From Petunia secreta (taxonomy: Eukaryota; Streptophyta; Magnoliopsida; Solanales; Solanaceae): a stretch of DNA of 64,000 nucleotides. The stretch spans positions 22,174,501 through 22,238,500 of the forward strand of contig JARKIP010000065.1 of NCBI GenBank assembly GCA_029990175.1. Direction: 5' to 3'. Below, one piece after another: positions 11,661-20,960 of this stretch. The notes beneath the pieces were generated by a model. It searched no databases and was not told where the DNA came from. It worked only from the letters and a program-made list of their open reading frames with translations. The translations under genes were made by a program, and so were the position numbers. How positions within the stretch are numbered: the first letter of the stretch is position 1; each line of letters opens with the position of its first letter.

Positions 11661-11680
11661 CAAGAGGCAATGTTCTCTTG
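11661..11680 (+). ncRNA. Conserved R/U5 RNA hairpin (CRM copy 1, 5' LTR)
   Basis: A stem of CAAGAG with CTCTTG closes an 8-base loop. It follows TGATCATTC..TTTGC and precedes AGGATTGTTGCATAGT. The equivalent place in the E3, D-E, F and G LTRs also makes a 6-bp stem with an 8-base loop although the stem bases differ. Copies in this family: 18421-18440, 33752-33771, and reversed at 25916-25935 and 31343-31362. Confidence 0.6.
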
Positions 11681-11854
11681 AGGATTGTTGCATAGTTAGG
11701 GTGATTCTTGTCTCCCTTTTGATCGAGCTTAGGGACAGGTTCCCCTCTGTTCTTTCGAAAGAAGCAAGTTTTGTCTTGCTCTTATCTTCTTCTTTAATTG
11801 TTCTTGTTCCGCGTTTGTGCTAAGCTTCCCTTCGGGAATTGCATTGCACCATCT

Positions 11855-11866
11855 TGGTATCAGAGC
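11855..11866 (+). other. Primer binding site, initiator tRNA-Met
   Basis: TGGTATCAGAGC is complementary to the 3' end of plant initiator tRNA-Met and lies three bases after the LTR end. Confidence 0.92.
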
Positions 11867-13059
11867 AAGGTTTGGGCTTGTTTCTACAACCCCAATCCTG
11901 TTCAAGTTATCTTTATTTTCGTGCGTTGAGTCTTTGTTTTCCATTTCGTGTTCCTGTTTGTTTTGTTACTGTTGGTGTTTTTACAAAAAAAAAAAAAAAG
12001 AAAATTCAAAAATTGTGTTTGATTGTTGGTTGTTTGGGAAAAACAATCTTGGATTCTTGTTCACCATCGAGTTCTGATTCCATCGAGTACCCGACGTACT
12101 GATTTTGTGACTAGGGTTTCTTGGTGAATTTTTGGACTGTTTTGAGCTTTAATGGTGACTGAACTCGAACCCCACTGTGTTTGGAAGAAACCGATGAAGG
12201 CTGGTGTTTCTTCAGTGATTTGGGTTTGTTTGTTGCTTAAGAATCGAAGTTCTGGGTTTAAATTCGTTGTCCGTACACCGGAAAATTGTTACAAGTTCGT
12301 AACAGTGTGCGACGCGTCGAGCTGGATCTTAGCTCAAGGAGCTTCGTTTGATTTCCTCCGTTGTTGTTTGGAACCGGAGTTGAAAGAAGCAACTCAGATC
12401 TGTTGAATTTCGTGGTCAGTGAATCGAAGTCGTTGTGTCCGTACGCCGGAGCAAGGTCACTGTTCCATTGAAGAAGAAAGGGGTTAAAAATTTTTTAACA
12501 TCAAAGCCCCAGGTGAAATTTGTCGGCTGAAAAAGGAAAGTGGATAAGGTAAAACCCTATCCGTACCACGAAGGGACCACTTTTGTACGGACAGGAGTGG
12601 GTGTGATCGAAAAAGATTCCAAAAGGGAATCAAAAGGGGTAGATTCTCCTAGGTTTTCACTTTCTTTCGTGTCAAAAATTCTGGTTGGTGGATCTTTTGA
12701 GTATTTGTTCTACTCAGGGTCGTACTAACTCTTTTAAGCTGATAGGAACTCGTGCGAAGGGGTGACCGAAGTCCAAACTTTCGTAGAAATTCTTTTGACT
12801 CCCCGAGCTCAGTTAAAAGCGTCCGTTCCATCGAGTCGAACATCACTTCACTCTTCCCGAAGAGGCAGTGACTATTGTCGAACTTGAAGGATCTTAGAGG
12901 ACCGATCAATTGGACGAGCCACTGTTAACAAGTCCTTGAGTGATCAAAAACCGAACCCATAAATTGAGTGGACCCGAGTGCCACCCATCAAAGGTGAGGG
13001 AGTGTGTGAGGTGATTTCTAACCCTAACATTTGTTTGATCTTTGACTTGTGCAGGTACA
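11867..13059 (+). other. 5' leader of CRM copy 1 with a possible mini-intron
   Basis: About 1.2 kb is non-coding apart from short uORFs. It has an A-run at 11986-11999 and the motif TCCGTACGCCGGA (with variants) near 12266, 12433 and 12560. Just before gag, AAAG/GTGAGG at 12994 and TTGTGCAG/GTACA ending at 13054 form a GT...AG pair 61 bases apart, with TCTAACCCTAAC between as a branch-point-like string. The same block precedes gag in the other CRM copies, so it is either a short intron or a packaging-type leader box. Confidence 0.5.
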
Positions 13060-16000
13060 ATGGCTGGAAACGATGGCAAAAGCATTGAAAAGCCTGAATT
13101 GTCGTTAGCCGATCTCATGGCTGCGATACAAGGCATCAGTGCCGAAGTAAGAGGAGTGAGTGCTCGAGTAGCTAACCTCGAGCAGGGAAACGCGTCCGTG
13201 GCCATGAATGGGTCCGGCGTGGGAACGAGCCAATCCACTCCGATGAAGCCAGAGCTGTATGCTGAGCTTGTACGACAACATCAGTTGACAAGCGAAGCAA
13301 TTCGAAGAGAACTTAACTTGGGCAATCCCCAAGCTTCTTATCAAAACTTGGGCATTCCCCGAGGAGAAAGAATACCACCTCCAGTGACCCGAAGAGAACT
13401 TGGAGCTGTAACCGAAGAGGTTGGTGAAGAGGAATTTCCCGAGGACGAATATGAGCGTGAGCTGCCATTCGCTCAACGAAGGCAAGCTCACCGAGGACGT
13501 GGAAATTTCCGAGGTCGAGGTCGAGGCGCAAATGTAGAAAGAAATATTGAGCGTGAGGCTTATGATCGAGAAGATGAGTTTCCCGAACAGGCTAGAGCTG
13601 TTCGAGACTCAAATTTGAACAGTGTCAAGATCACTATTCCACCCTTTAAAGGAACTAGTGATCCCGATGAGTATCTTGAATGGAAGCTTAAAATGGAGCG
13701 CATCTTTGAAACAAATGAGATGACCGATGAGAGAAAAGCTGCCCATGCCATTGCTTCGTTCGAAGCTTATGCATCAACATGGTGGGAATCTGACAAGAGG
13801 CATAGAAGAAGAAATGACTATCCAGTAGTCAATACATGGCCACAGCTGATGAGAGCGATGGATGGTAAATACTTGAGTGCCAAATACAGGCAGACTCAAA
13901 TGCAAAAACTCTATGAGTTAAAGCAAGGGTCTAAGTCCGTCCAAGAGTACCACGATGAGTTTGAAAAGGTTCGATTGAATCTTGATCTGGTCGAAGACGA
14001 AGAGCAAGCCATTATCAGATTTAAAAATGGCTTGGCTAGGGATGTGTCATCTCAGTTGAGACTCCACGTGTACCACACGTTGGAAGATTTGTTTGAAGCT
14101 GCCACCGAAGCTGAAAAATTGGTGAAGGAAGAAAAGGCAAACCGGTATCGAGGAGTCACTACTTCTACTCCCTTGAACCGAGGAAAAGATTGGAAGAATC
14201 CTCACCAAACAAGTGCCAATACCGTTCGAGATTCGAAGAAACCCTTCGAGAAAGGTGTGACCGTTAACCAACCAAGAGAAGTGGGAGGCAAAGTTCAACT
14301 CAACTCTCCTAGTGCTTCAAATATTCAGTGTCACAAATGCAAAGGTTATGGTCACATGGCAAAAGAGTGTCCAACTCGCAAAGTTATGCTTCTGCTCGAA
14401 GATGGAACCGTCCATGAGCAAGCGAGTGACACCGAGGAGGAAATTATCGAGGAGATTGATCGAGCTGAAGATGATGATGATCATGAGGCTGCCGAAGCAG
14501 ATCATCCGGAAATGTTTCTTGTGGTTCGAAGGAATTTGAGCTGCATGACTCTTGAAGAAGAGGACAACCAAAGAGAAAACCTCTTTCATGCCCGATGTCG
14601 AGTGAGGGGAAAGGTGTGTTCGATGATCATTGACTCTGGTAGCTGTGCAAATGTGGTGAGCCAAACTTTGGTTTCACAAATGGGACTACCTACGATGAAG
14701 CATCCCCACCCTTACAAATTACAATGGCTGAATGAGTGTGGAGAATTGAGGGTTGTCAAACAAGTGTGGATCAAGTTTAGAATCGGCGAGTATCAAGATG
14801 AAATGGTATTCGATGTGGTGCCGATGCAAGCTTGTCATTTGCTCTTGGGTCGACCATGGCAATATGACCGAACAGCTGTTCACAATGGCAGATCCAACAC
14901 TTACACCGTAAAGCTTGATGGGAAGAGTTTCATCCTCAAACCATTGTCTCCGAAACAAGTCTCCGAGGACTATAAACGGATGAAAGAATTGAAAGAAGCG
15001 GCCAAAGCTAAGCTTCCGATGGGAGCAAAATTGGGAGCCGATGAGACAAACTCACCGACCGAAGTAAAAGGAATTTGTGCAATCATGCAACCCGGTGAGA
15101 TCTTACGAGGCAACGACCACGGTCAGATGATGATTTGCCTCGTGCACAAGGGTATCCTTCTAAACTCTAATGATGATCTTTCTAATGATAACCCTTTGCC
15201 TTTGTTTGTTCAAAAACTTTTGCAGGACTTCGAGGACATGTTTCCCGAGGAAATGCCAGGTGGATTACCTCCATTGAGAGGAATCGAGCACCAAATTGAC
15301 TTCGTACCAGGATCTCAAATCCCTAACAAACCTGCATACCGGTGTAATCCCGAAGACACCAAAGAGCTCCAACGGCAGGTTGATGAATTGCTGAACAAGG
15401 GCCTCGTTCGTGAGAGCTTGAGTCCTTGCGCCGTTCCTGTTATCCTTGTCCCGAAGAAGGATGGAACATGGCGAATGTGTGTCGACTGTCGAGCAGTCAA
15501 CAAAATAACGGTAAAGTATCGTCATCCTATCCCTCGATTAGATGACATGCTAGATGAGTTAAGTGGTTCTTCATGCTTTTCGAAGATAGACCTCAGGTCC
15601 GGTTACCACCAGATCCGAATGAAACCCGGTGACGAGTGGAAAACCGCATTCAAGACCAAATTCGGTCTCTATGAATGGTTGGTGATGCCTTTTGGCTTAT
15701 CCAATGCACCGAGCACATTCATGCGACTGATGAACCATGTGCTCAAACCGTTCATAAATAAGTTTGTTGTCGTTTATTTCGATGACATACTTGTTTATAG
15801 CAGAACCGTGGATGAACATGTCGACCACCTAAGGCAAGTACTTGAAAAGCTTCGAGAAGAGAAGTTGTATGCCAACTTCAAGAAATGCGCCTTTGGTGTC
15901 GATCGTGTAGTCTTTCTTGGATTTGTTGTCAGTGTTAATGGTGTCGAAGTCGACGAATCAAAAGTCGAAGCCATCAAAGATTGGCCAACTCCAACCTCGG

Positions 16001-18084
16001 TATCACAAGTTCGTAGCTTCCATGGCTTAGCTAGCTTTTACCGAAGGTTTGTTCGTGACTTTAGCACCATAGCAGCTCCTTTAACCGAGCTGGTGAAGAA
16101 AGACAATCCATTTGTGTGGGGAGAGTCCCAAGAGAGGGCTTTCCAAGAGTTGAAGCGGAGGCTTTGTTCTGCCCCGTTGTTGCAACTCCCTGACTTCGGC
16201 AAAGCATTCGAAGTCGAGTGTGATGCGTCTGGAGTTGGGATCGGAGGAGTGCTGATGCAAGACTCGAAGCCGATCGCTTACTTTAGCGAAAAGCTTAAAG
16301 GTGCAACTTTGAATTACTCTACGTATGACAAAGAGTTGTATGCCCTCGTTCGAGCACTCGCCCATTGGCAGCATTATTTGTGGCCTCGAGAGTTTGTGAT
16401 CAAAAGTGATCATGAGTCTTTGAAACATCTCCGAGGTCAGGAGAAATTGAATCGAAGACATGCCAAGTGGGTTGAATTCATTGAGAGCTTTCCCTATGTA
16501 ATTCATTACAAAAAGGGAAAAGACAATGTTGTGGCCGATGCGCTATCAAGGAAATTTGCTTTAGCGACCACTCTCGCCTCTAGGCTCATGGGATTTGAAA
16601 GCATCAAGTCGATGTACGAAGACGATCCCAAGCTAAAATGTGTTCGAGACGCAATCTTGAGTGGCCGAAAGGTTGAGAAATATCAGTGGCATGATGGCTA
16701 CCTTTTCAAAAATGGGAGGGTTTGTGTGCCAGTGTCATCGTGGAGAGAGCTCTTGGTTCGAGAAGCTCACTCCGGTGGACTGATGGGACACTTCGGTGTC
16801 GACAAAACTCTTGGTATCTTGACCGAGCAGTTCCATTGGCCCAAAATGCGACGAGATGTGGAAAAGCTTTGCAACGCTTGTCTCGTTTGCAAGAAAGCTA
16901 AATCGAAGTCCAACCCTCATGGTTTGTACACCCCGTTGCCTGTGCCTGATCGCCCTTGGGTTGATATATCCATGGACTTTGTCTTGGGGTTACCGAGGTC
17001 GGGGGGAGGACATGATAGCATCTTCGTTGTGGTTGATCGATTTTCGAAAATGGCTCACTTTATTCCTTGCAAGAAGTGTGATGATGCACAGCATGTAGCT
17101 ACATTATTTGTTTCTAATGTGTTGAAATTGCATGGTGTACCTCGTACTATTGTAAGTGATCGAGACACAAAATTCTTGAGTCATTTTTGGAAGTGTCTAT
17201 GGGGTGCCCTCGGCACCAAACTACTCTTCTCGACGTCTCACCATCCACAGACTGATGGACAGACCGAGGTAGTTAACCGAACCTTGGGATCTTTGCTTCG
17301 GGCAATGACCAAAGGGAAGGTTGGAAACTGGGCTGATCGTTTGCCCATGATGGAGTTTGCATACAATCGAACGGTGCATAGAATGATCAACATGACCCCG
17401 TTTGAATGTGTGTATGGCTTTAATCCTTTAATTCCACTTGATTTAACCCCATTGCCTCGAGATTCTGTTCTTGATTTTGAAGGTACTCGACGAGCAGCTG
17501 CCTTGATCGAATTGCATGCAAAGGTGAAGAAGAACCTCGAGGAGGCCTATGCAAAGATTGCCTTAAAGAAAAACAAGGGGCGTAAAAAGTTGGAATTAAA
17601 GAAGGGAGATTGGGTTTGGGTTCACTTCCGAAAGGAACGCTTCCCGAACCAAAGGAAAGGAAAGTTGGCTCCTCGAGGGGATGGTCCATTTCAAGTGTTG
17701 ACCAAGATCAACAACAATGCCTACGTGATCGACCTCCCTGGTGAGTATAACGTGTCCAACACCTTTAATGTTGCTGACTTAGTTCCTTGTGTTGTAGGTC
17801 CAACTTCGGAGGACGAGGAAGGCTTGATTTCGAGGACGAAACCTTCTCAAGAAGGGGAGGATGATGCAGCCCGATCACGTGCTGATCAAGTGATCGATCC
17901 ACCGATGAGACCGATGACAAGAAGCCAAGCCAAGTTGCTGCACGATGTGCACGTTCACTTAGCCTGGCCGAAGGAAAACAATTGCTCCGAAGCTGAGTGG
18001 CCGAGCTCAAGAATCGAAGGCATTATCTTCAGATTTGAGCCCGAAGGCAAAGTGAACGAGGACAATGAGCTCGAAGACAATTGA
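13060..18084 (+). CDS. gag-pol: CRM-like Ty3/gypsy gag-pol polyprotein, intact
   Basis: One frame of 1,674 residues carries all the proteins for copying and inserting the element. Gag (about 1-440) has the AHAIASFEAYASTWWES core and a CCHC knuckle at about 424-437 (CHKCKGYGHMAKEC). Retropepsin has DSG at 525-527. Reverse transcriptase has YFDD at 906-909. RNase H begins near CDAS at about 1054. Integrase has an HHCC finger (about 1236-1277) and catalytic D1306, D1367 and E1403 with 35 residues between the last two. The tail NTFNVADLVP...EGEDD resembles CRM integrases. The last 73 residues, with RPMTRSQAK, are encoded inside the 3' LTR. I start at ATG 13060; the in-frame TTG at 13042 is less likely. 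No stop or shift breaks it. Gag and pol share one frame, so gag excess would need another control. Confidence 0.95.
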   Translation: MAGNDGKSIEKPELSLADLMAAIQGISAEVRGVSARVANLEQGNASVAMNGSGVGTSQSTPMKPELYAELVRQHQLTSEAIRRELNLGNPQASYQNLGIPRGERIPPPVTRRELGAVTEEVGEEEFPEDEYERELPFAQRRQAHRGRGNFRGRGRGANVERNIEREAYDREDEFPEQARAVRDSNLNSVKITIPPFKGTSDPDEYLEWKLKMERIFETNEMTDERKAAHAIASFEAYASTWWESDKRHRRRNDYPVVNTWPQLMRAMDGKYLSAKYRQTQMQKLYELKQGSKSVQEYHDEFEKVRLNLDLVEDEEQAIIRFKNGLARDVSSQLRLHVYHTLEDLFEAATEAEKLVKEEKANRYRGVTTSTPLNRGKDWKNPHQTSANTVRDSKKPFEKGVTVNQPREVGGKVQLNSPSASNIQCHKCKGYGHMAKECPTRKVMLLLEDGTVHEQASDTEEEIIEEIDRAEDDDDHEAAEADHPEMFLVVRRNLSCMTLEEEDNQRENLFHARCRVRGKVCSMIIDSGSCANVVSQTLVSQMGLPTMKHPHPYKLQWLNECGELRVVKQVWIKFRIGEYQDEMVFDVVPMQACHLLLGRPWQYDRTAVHNGRSNTYTVKLDGKSFILKPLSPKQVSEDYKRMKELKEAAKAKLPMGAKLGADETNSPTEVKGICAIMQPGEILRGNDHGQMMICLVHKGILLNSNDDLSNDNPLPLFVQKLLQDFEDMFPEEMPGGLPPLRGIEHQIDFVPGSQIPNKPAYRCNPEDTKELQRQVDELLNKGLVRESLSPCAVPVILVPKKDGTWRMCVDCRAVNKITVKYRHPIPRLDDMLDELSGSSCFSKIDLRSGYHQIRMKPGDEWKTAFKTKFGLYEWLVMPFGLSNAPSTFMRLMNHVLKPFINKFVVVYFDDILVYSRTVDEHVDHLRQVLEKLREEKLYANFKKCAFGVDRVVFLGFVVSVNGVEVDESKVEAIKDWPTPTSVSQVRSFHGLASFYRRFVRDFSTIAAPLTELVKKDNPFVWGESQERAFQELKRRLCSAPLLQLPDFGKAFEVECDASGVGIGGVLMQDSKPIAYFSEKLKGATLNYSTYDKELYALVRALAHWQHYLWPREFVIKSDHESLKHLRGQEKLNRRHAKWVEFIESFPYVIHYKKGKDNVVADALSRKFALATTLASRLMGFESIKSMYEDDPKLKCVRDAILSGRKVEKYQWHDGYLFKNGRVCVPVSSWRELLVREAHSGGLMGHFGVDKTLGILTEQFHWPKMRRDVEKLCNACLVCKKAKSKSNPHGLYTPLPVPDRPWVDISMDFVLGLPRSGGGHDSIFVVVDRFSKMAHFIPCKKCDDAQHVATLFVSNVLKLHGVPRTIVSDRDTKFLSHFWKCLWGALGTKLLFSTSHHPQTDGQTEVVNRTLGSLLRAMTKGKVGNWADRLPMMEFAYNRTVHRMINMTPFECVYGFNPLIPLDLTPLPRDSVLDFEGTRRAAALIELHAKVKKNLEEAYAKIALKKNKGRKKLELKKGDWVWVHFRKERFPNQRKGKLAPRGDGPFQVLTKINNNAYVIDLPGEYNVSNTFNVADLVPCVVGPTSEDEEGLISRTKPSQEGEDDAARSRADQVIDPPMRPMTRSQAKLLHDVHVHLAWPKENNCSEAEWPSSRIEGIIFRFEPEGKVNEDNELEDN
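17849..17861 (+). other. Polypurine tract and adjoining conserved box
   Basis: AAGAAGGGGAGGA directly abuts the 3' LTR and would prime plus-strand synthesis. Just upstream, TTTCGAGGACGAAA at about 17828-17841 is shared by all CRM-type families here, including ones where it is not coding. Confidence 0.85.
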
Positions 18085-18611
18085 GCGTCCGAAGGCAACA
18101 AGTGTGTGTTCGAGCAGACAATCGAGAACCGAAGCCAAAGCTTACCGAAGTCAAAGCCTGCCGAACACATTTTAGTTCAGCCCTGCGTGGCTTATTTCTA
18201 TTGGTCGCTTGTGACCTTTTACTAGTTTACCCTTAGTAGTCCCTATATAAACCTTATTCCCTTACACTGTAGAGGTAGTTGTTTTTGGATATTGAAGTGA
18301 ATGAAAGTGCCGAGCACATTTCTTCTTGTCTCCGTCGAGAGCAAAACCCCTGTGAGGGCTTTTAAGGACTTGTGGCTTTCGGTTAGTCCGATTGAACATT
18401 CCTCTTGATCATTCAGTTTGCAAGAGGCAATGTTCTCTTGAGGATTGTTGCATAGTTAGGGTGATTCTTGTCTCCCTTTTGATCGAGCTTAGGGACAGGT
18501 TCCCCTCTGTTCTTTCGAAAGAAGCAAGTTTTGTCTTGCTCTTATCTTCTTCTTTAATTGTTCTTGTTCCGCGTTTGTGCTAAGCTTCCCTTCGGGAATT
18601 GCATTGCACCA
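17862..18611 (+). repeat. 3' LTR of CRM-like copy 1
   Basis: It appears identical to the 5' LTR by eye over 750 bases. The first 223 bases also encode the pol C-terminus, so the LTR start is under protein-level constraint. The TSD AGTGT follows. Confidence 0.95.
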
Positions 18612-18970
18612 AGTGTGCTGCCTAGTCAAGCGTCATTTTCATTTCTTTTGTATCTTTTATTTCCAAAACTCATGATGTACTGAATTTCAAAATTGATTTG
18701 GGAATTTATGAGAATAATTGACAACAAAATGCGTATTTATTTTCCTTGCATCATGACAAGCTTTGGAAGGCTATACGTCCTTGGCATGTTATAGTCCATT
18801 AGTAAGCCTACGTCGAAATATCGAAAGGGTTCTTAACCCGGAAAACGACAAAAATTGCATCTGTACATGGATCAAAGAATTGTTTGCACAAAATATTGAT
18901 CATTTTTCTAAGTATGATCAGGACTATAAGAATGTTTTGATCTTTACATTTTCTTGTTTTTTTTCAGACA
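18612..18970 (+). other. End of first ORF1 and spacer before the second ORF1
   Basis: After the TSD the interrupted Ogre-like ORF1 ends at TAG 18623-18625. The remaining 345 bases are AT-rich and finish with a long pyrimidine run and CAG (about 18945-18967) just before the next ATG, another acceptor-like site. Confidence 0.55.
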
Positions 18971-20605
18971 ATGGCTGCGAGAGGTACACTTCAATTCGAG
19001 ATTGTTTCCCGAGCTCCTCACCTGATCAGACTTTGGTGGGAAGATTTGGCTATTGTTAGTAAGGTTCATGTTCAAAAGGTGTTGGGAGAGCTGGGCTCTC
19101 AAGGCTTATACTGCCATGCCTGGTTTAGTCGAGGCCTCTACACATTTCTGGGACTATAAAAAGGGCGGTTTTTCATTTCAATGGATTTGAGTTTGCACCG
19201 ATGTTTGAGGAATTTGGAGGACTAGCAGGGTTATAGCCTGGACCCGAGACTATGATTTGTCCCCGAGACGTGGACCCTAAGGAGTTCATTGAACTGTTGA
19301 GCGCTCCTTATGATCCATATGTCGAGGGAATGCATAATGGAAAAATCACTTTGGAGTACTTGTATTCTAGATTTAGAGATCCAACTCTTAGGCAAAATTT
19401 GGACTTGGGCGTGGGAAATTCAACACTGGGAGTGGACTGAGTCAAATGCTTTCATCGTTGCTTTTCTGGAGCATGGTTTTTCCCGAGAAAGAAGGAAAGA
19501 ACGATATAAGGCTGGGAAGAGTGGTAGAGGGATTATGCAGAGGCACTCTCAAGCGTCAAGTGAGTTTGGTTCCTATGATTTTGGGAAAAGTTTATAGGGC
19601 TCTAAGCAAATGTAGAAGAGGAGGAGACATTTTCAAGGGGTGCAATCTTTTGCTACAAATATGGTTGATAGAACATTTGCACAGTGTCAATATCGGCCCA
19701 ATAGCACCAAGACCGTCAAGGGAAGGAGGCATTCGTTCACATAGCACCCGCATGGCTAGAACAGCAGTGTAGGAGGACCCTGCGAACATGCAAGGGTGGT
19801 ACACCGAGCTTGAAGAGTTGCAAGAGGTGCAATGGGTAATTGAAAACTATGCTGGTTTCATCGTTTCAATACGAGGTCAAGACGTCATTTTCTTGACATT
19901 GATTGGATTTCGAGGAACTCACCACTATGTTCCTCTAAGAATCCTCCGGCAAGTAGGAATGACACAGCAAACTCCGCAGTTGACAAAAAGGAGAAGCTTT
20001 AACGTTGACATAAGGAACATTGAGCATCCGATGGTTGGTACTATATTGACAATGTGGGAAGGAAGGCTTACTATGCAGTTTTGTCGTGGCCTAAACAATA
20101 GGGTGAACCACGTGGCTATTCTAGCTTATCCTCAGTGGCTTAGTGAAGATAGGGAGAAGTTCCGATCAAAGACTATGCTGAAAAGAAAAGCCAAAGCTCC
20201 AAGTGTCACTGAAAAATACAAGAAGCTACGACACGATTTCGACCAAAGTAAGAAATATTTAAGGGTAACACAAGAGAGGGAGATGAGGAGGCAATACAAG
20301 GATAAGATCAAAGGGGATAAATTCAAGTATTGGGCAAGCAAGGTCATGGCGGCGAGGCAAGCTGCTGGTAATCTACAATATTTTCTCAAAGGATGGGGAG
20401 ATTATTTAAGTCAGCACCATTCGAAGAAAAGGAAACAATAGGAGTAGAAATCTGTGAATTCTTCACAAAGGTTCTAGATGACATGCAAGCTGGGAAGGAT
20501 CTGATGGAGATGTTCATCGCCCCTGCACCCATAATCCTAGTCCACAAACCTAAGGAAGAAGCCGAAGGAAAGAAGGAGAAAGAAGATGCTAGAGTTGATG
20601 CTTGA
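18971..20605 (+). pseudogene. Ogre/Tat ORF1-type gene, second copy (DUF7745-like)
   Basis: It starts MAARGTLQFEIVSRAP and follows the same plan as the first ORF1. The order is LIRLWWEDL, a shifted EASTHFWD segment, VPMILGKVYRALSKCRRGGDIFKGCNLLLQIWL, then FLTLIGFRGTHHYVPLRILRQVG and a Lys/Arg-rich coiled coil (about 20150-20440). A C-terminal piece is in another frame (20393-20605). Several shifts and stops (after 19159, around 19240, 19440 and 19770) make it a pseudogene. The two ORF1 genes are clearly diverged paralogues, not a recent duplication. Function of the family is unknown; it always lies upstream of gag in this lineage. Confidence 0.7.
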
Positions 20606-20960
20606 TTCAAAACCTCTTTGCTTGGGACATAGTCTGGTCGTCTTAAGTCAAGTCGTGTTTCCTTTTTCCTTTTTTCGTTTTAGTCGAGTCATTGTCTCAA
20701 ATTAATGGTTGTAATAAAGCCACGCAAATCAAATAAAATTTCGATATTTTGGGTTTTATAGCTTGTGATGATTATGTTTATGCAAATGAAATGACATGTT
20801 TGGTGCAAACATTACTTCGAATCTTCGATAGGCCTACCTCTGGCACAAAAGAGGTCCCCCTGCATAATAGGACGCGATATTATTAATACTAACATATACT
20901 CACATTCTTTTCTTTGTTTTTGTTGTGTTAGTCCCAAGTCCCTAAAAGTTTGGTTTGTGC
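20606..20960 (+). other. Spacer between ORF1 and gag
   Basis: AT-rich with no gene. Pyrimidine runs occur at 20660-20690 and 20905-20935 before the gag start. Confidence 0.5.

Larger units (their letters stand above)
11102..11851 (+). repeat. 5' LTR of CRM-like copy 1
   Basis: U3 holds the 64-codon piece that in the 3' LTR forms the end of pol. CCAAT (as ATTGG, 11440) and TATATAAA at 11484 mark the promoter. R/U5 holds the hairpin at 11661-11680. The LTR ends CACCA, three bases before the PBS. Confidence 0.93.
11102..18611 (+). mobile_element. Complete young CRM-like Ty3/gypsy retrotransposon (copy 1)
   Basis: The 7,510-bp element has 750-bp LTRs at both ends (TGATGCAGCC...TTGCACCA). It carries an initiator-Met PBS, one uninterrupted gag-pol frame and a PPT. 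The 5-bp TSD AGTGT stands at 11097-11101 and 18612-18616. Comparing the LTRs by eye I found no difference, so insertion was very recent. It landed in the last codons of the Ogre-like ORF1. By structure it looks autonomous and possibly still able to move. Confidence 0.95.

Noticed and set aside
14317..14664. Antisense 115-codon frame inside gag-protease, also seen at 36437
   Set aside because: Shadow of the conserved coding strand; it is preserved simply because pol is.
17780..18084. Classical chromodomain at the integrase C-terminus
   Set aside because: The aromatic cage pattern of a standard chromodomain is not visible; only a CRM-like tail and the TRSQAK motif are seen.
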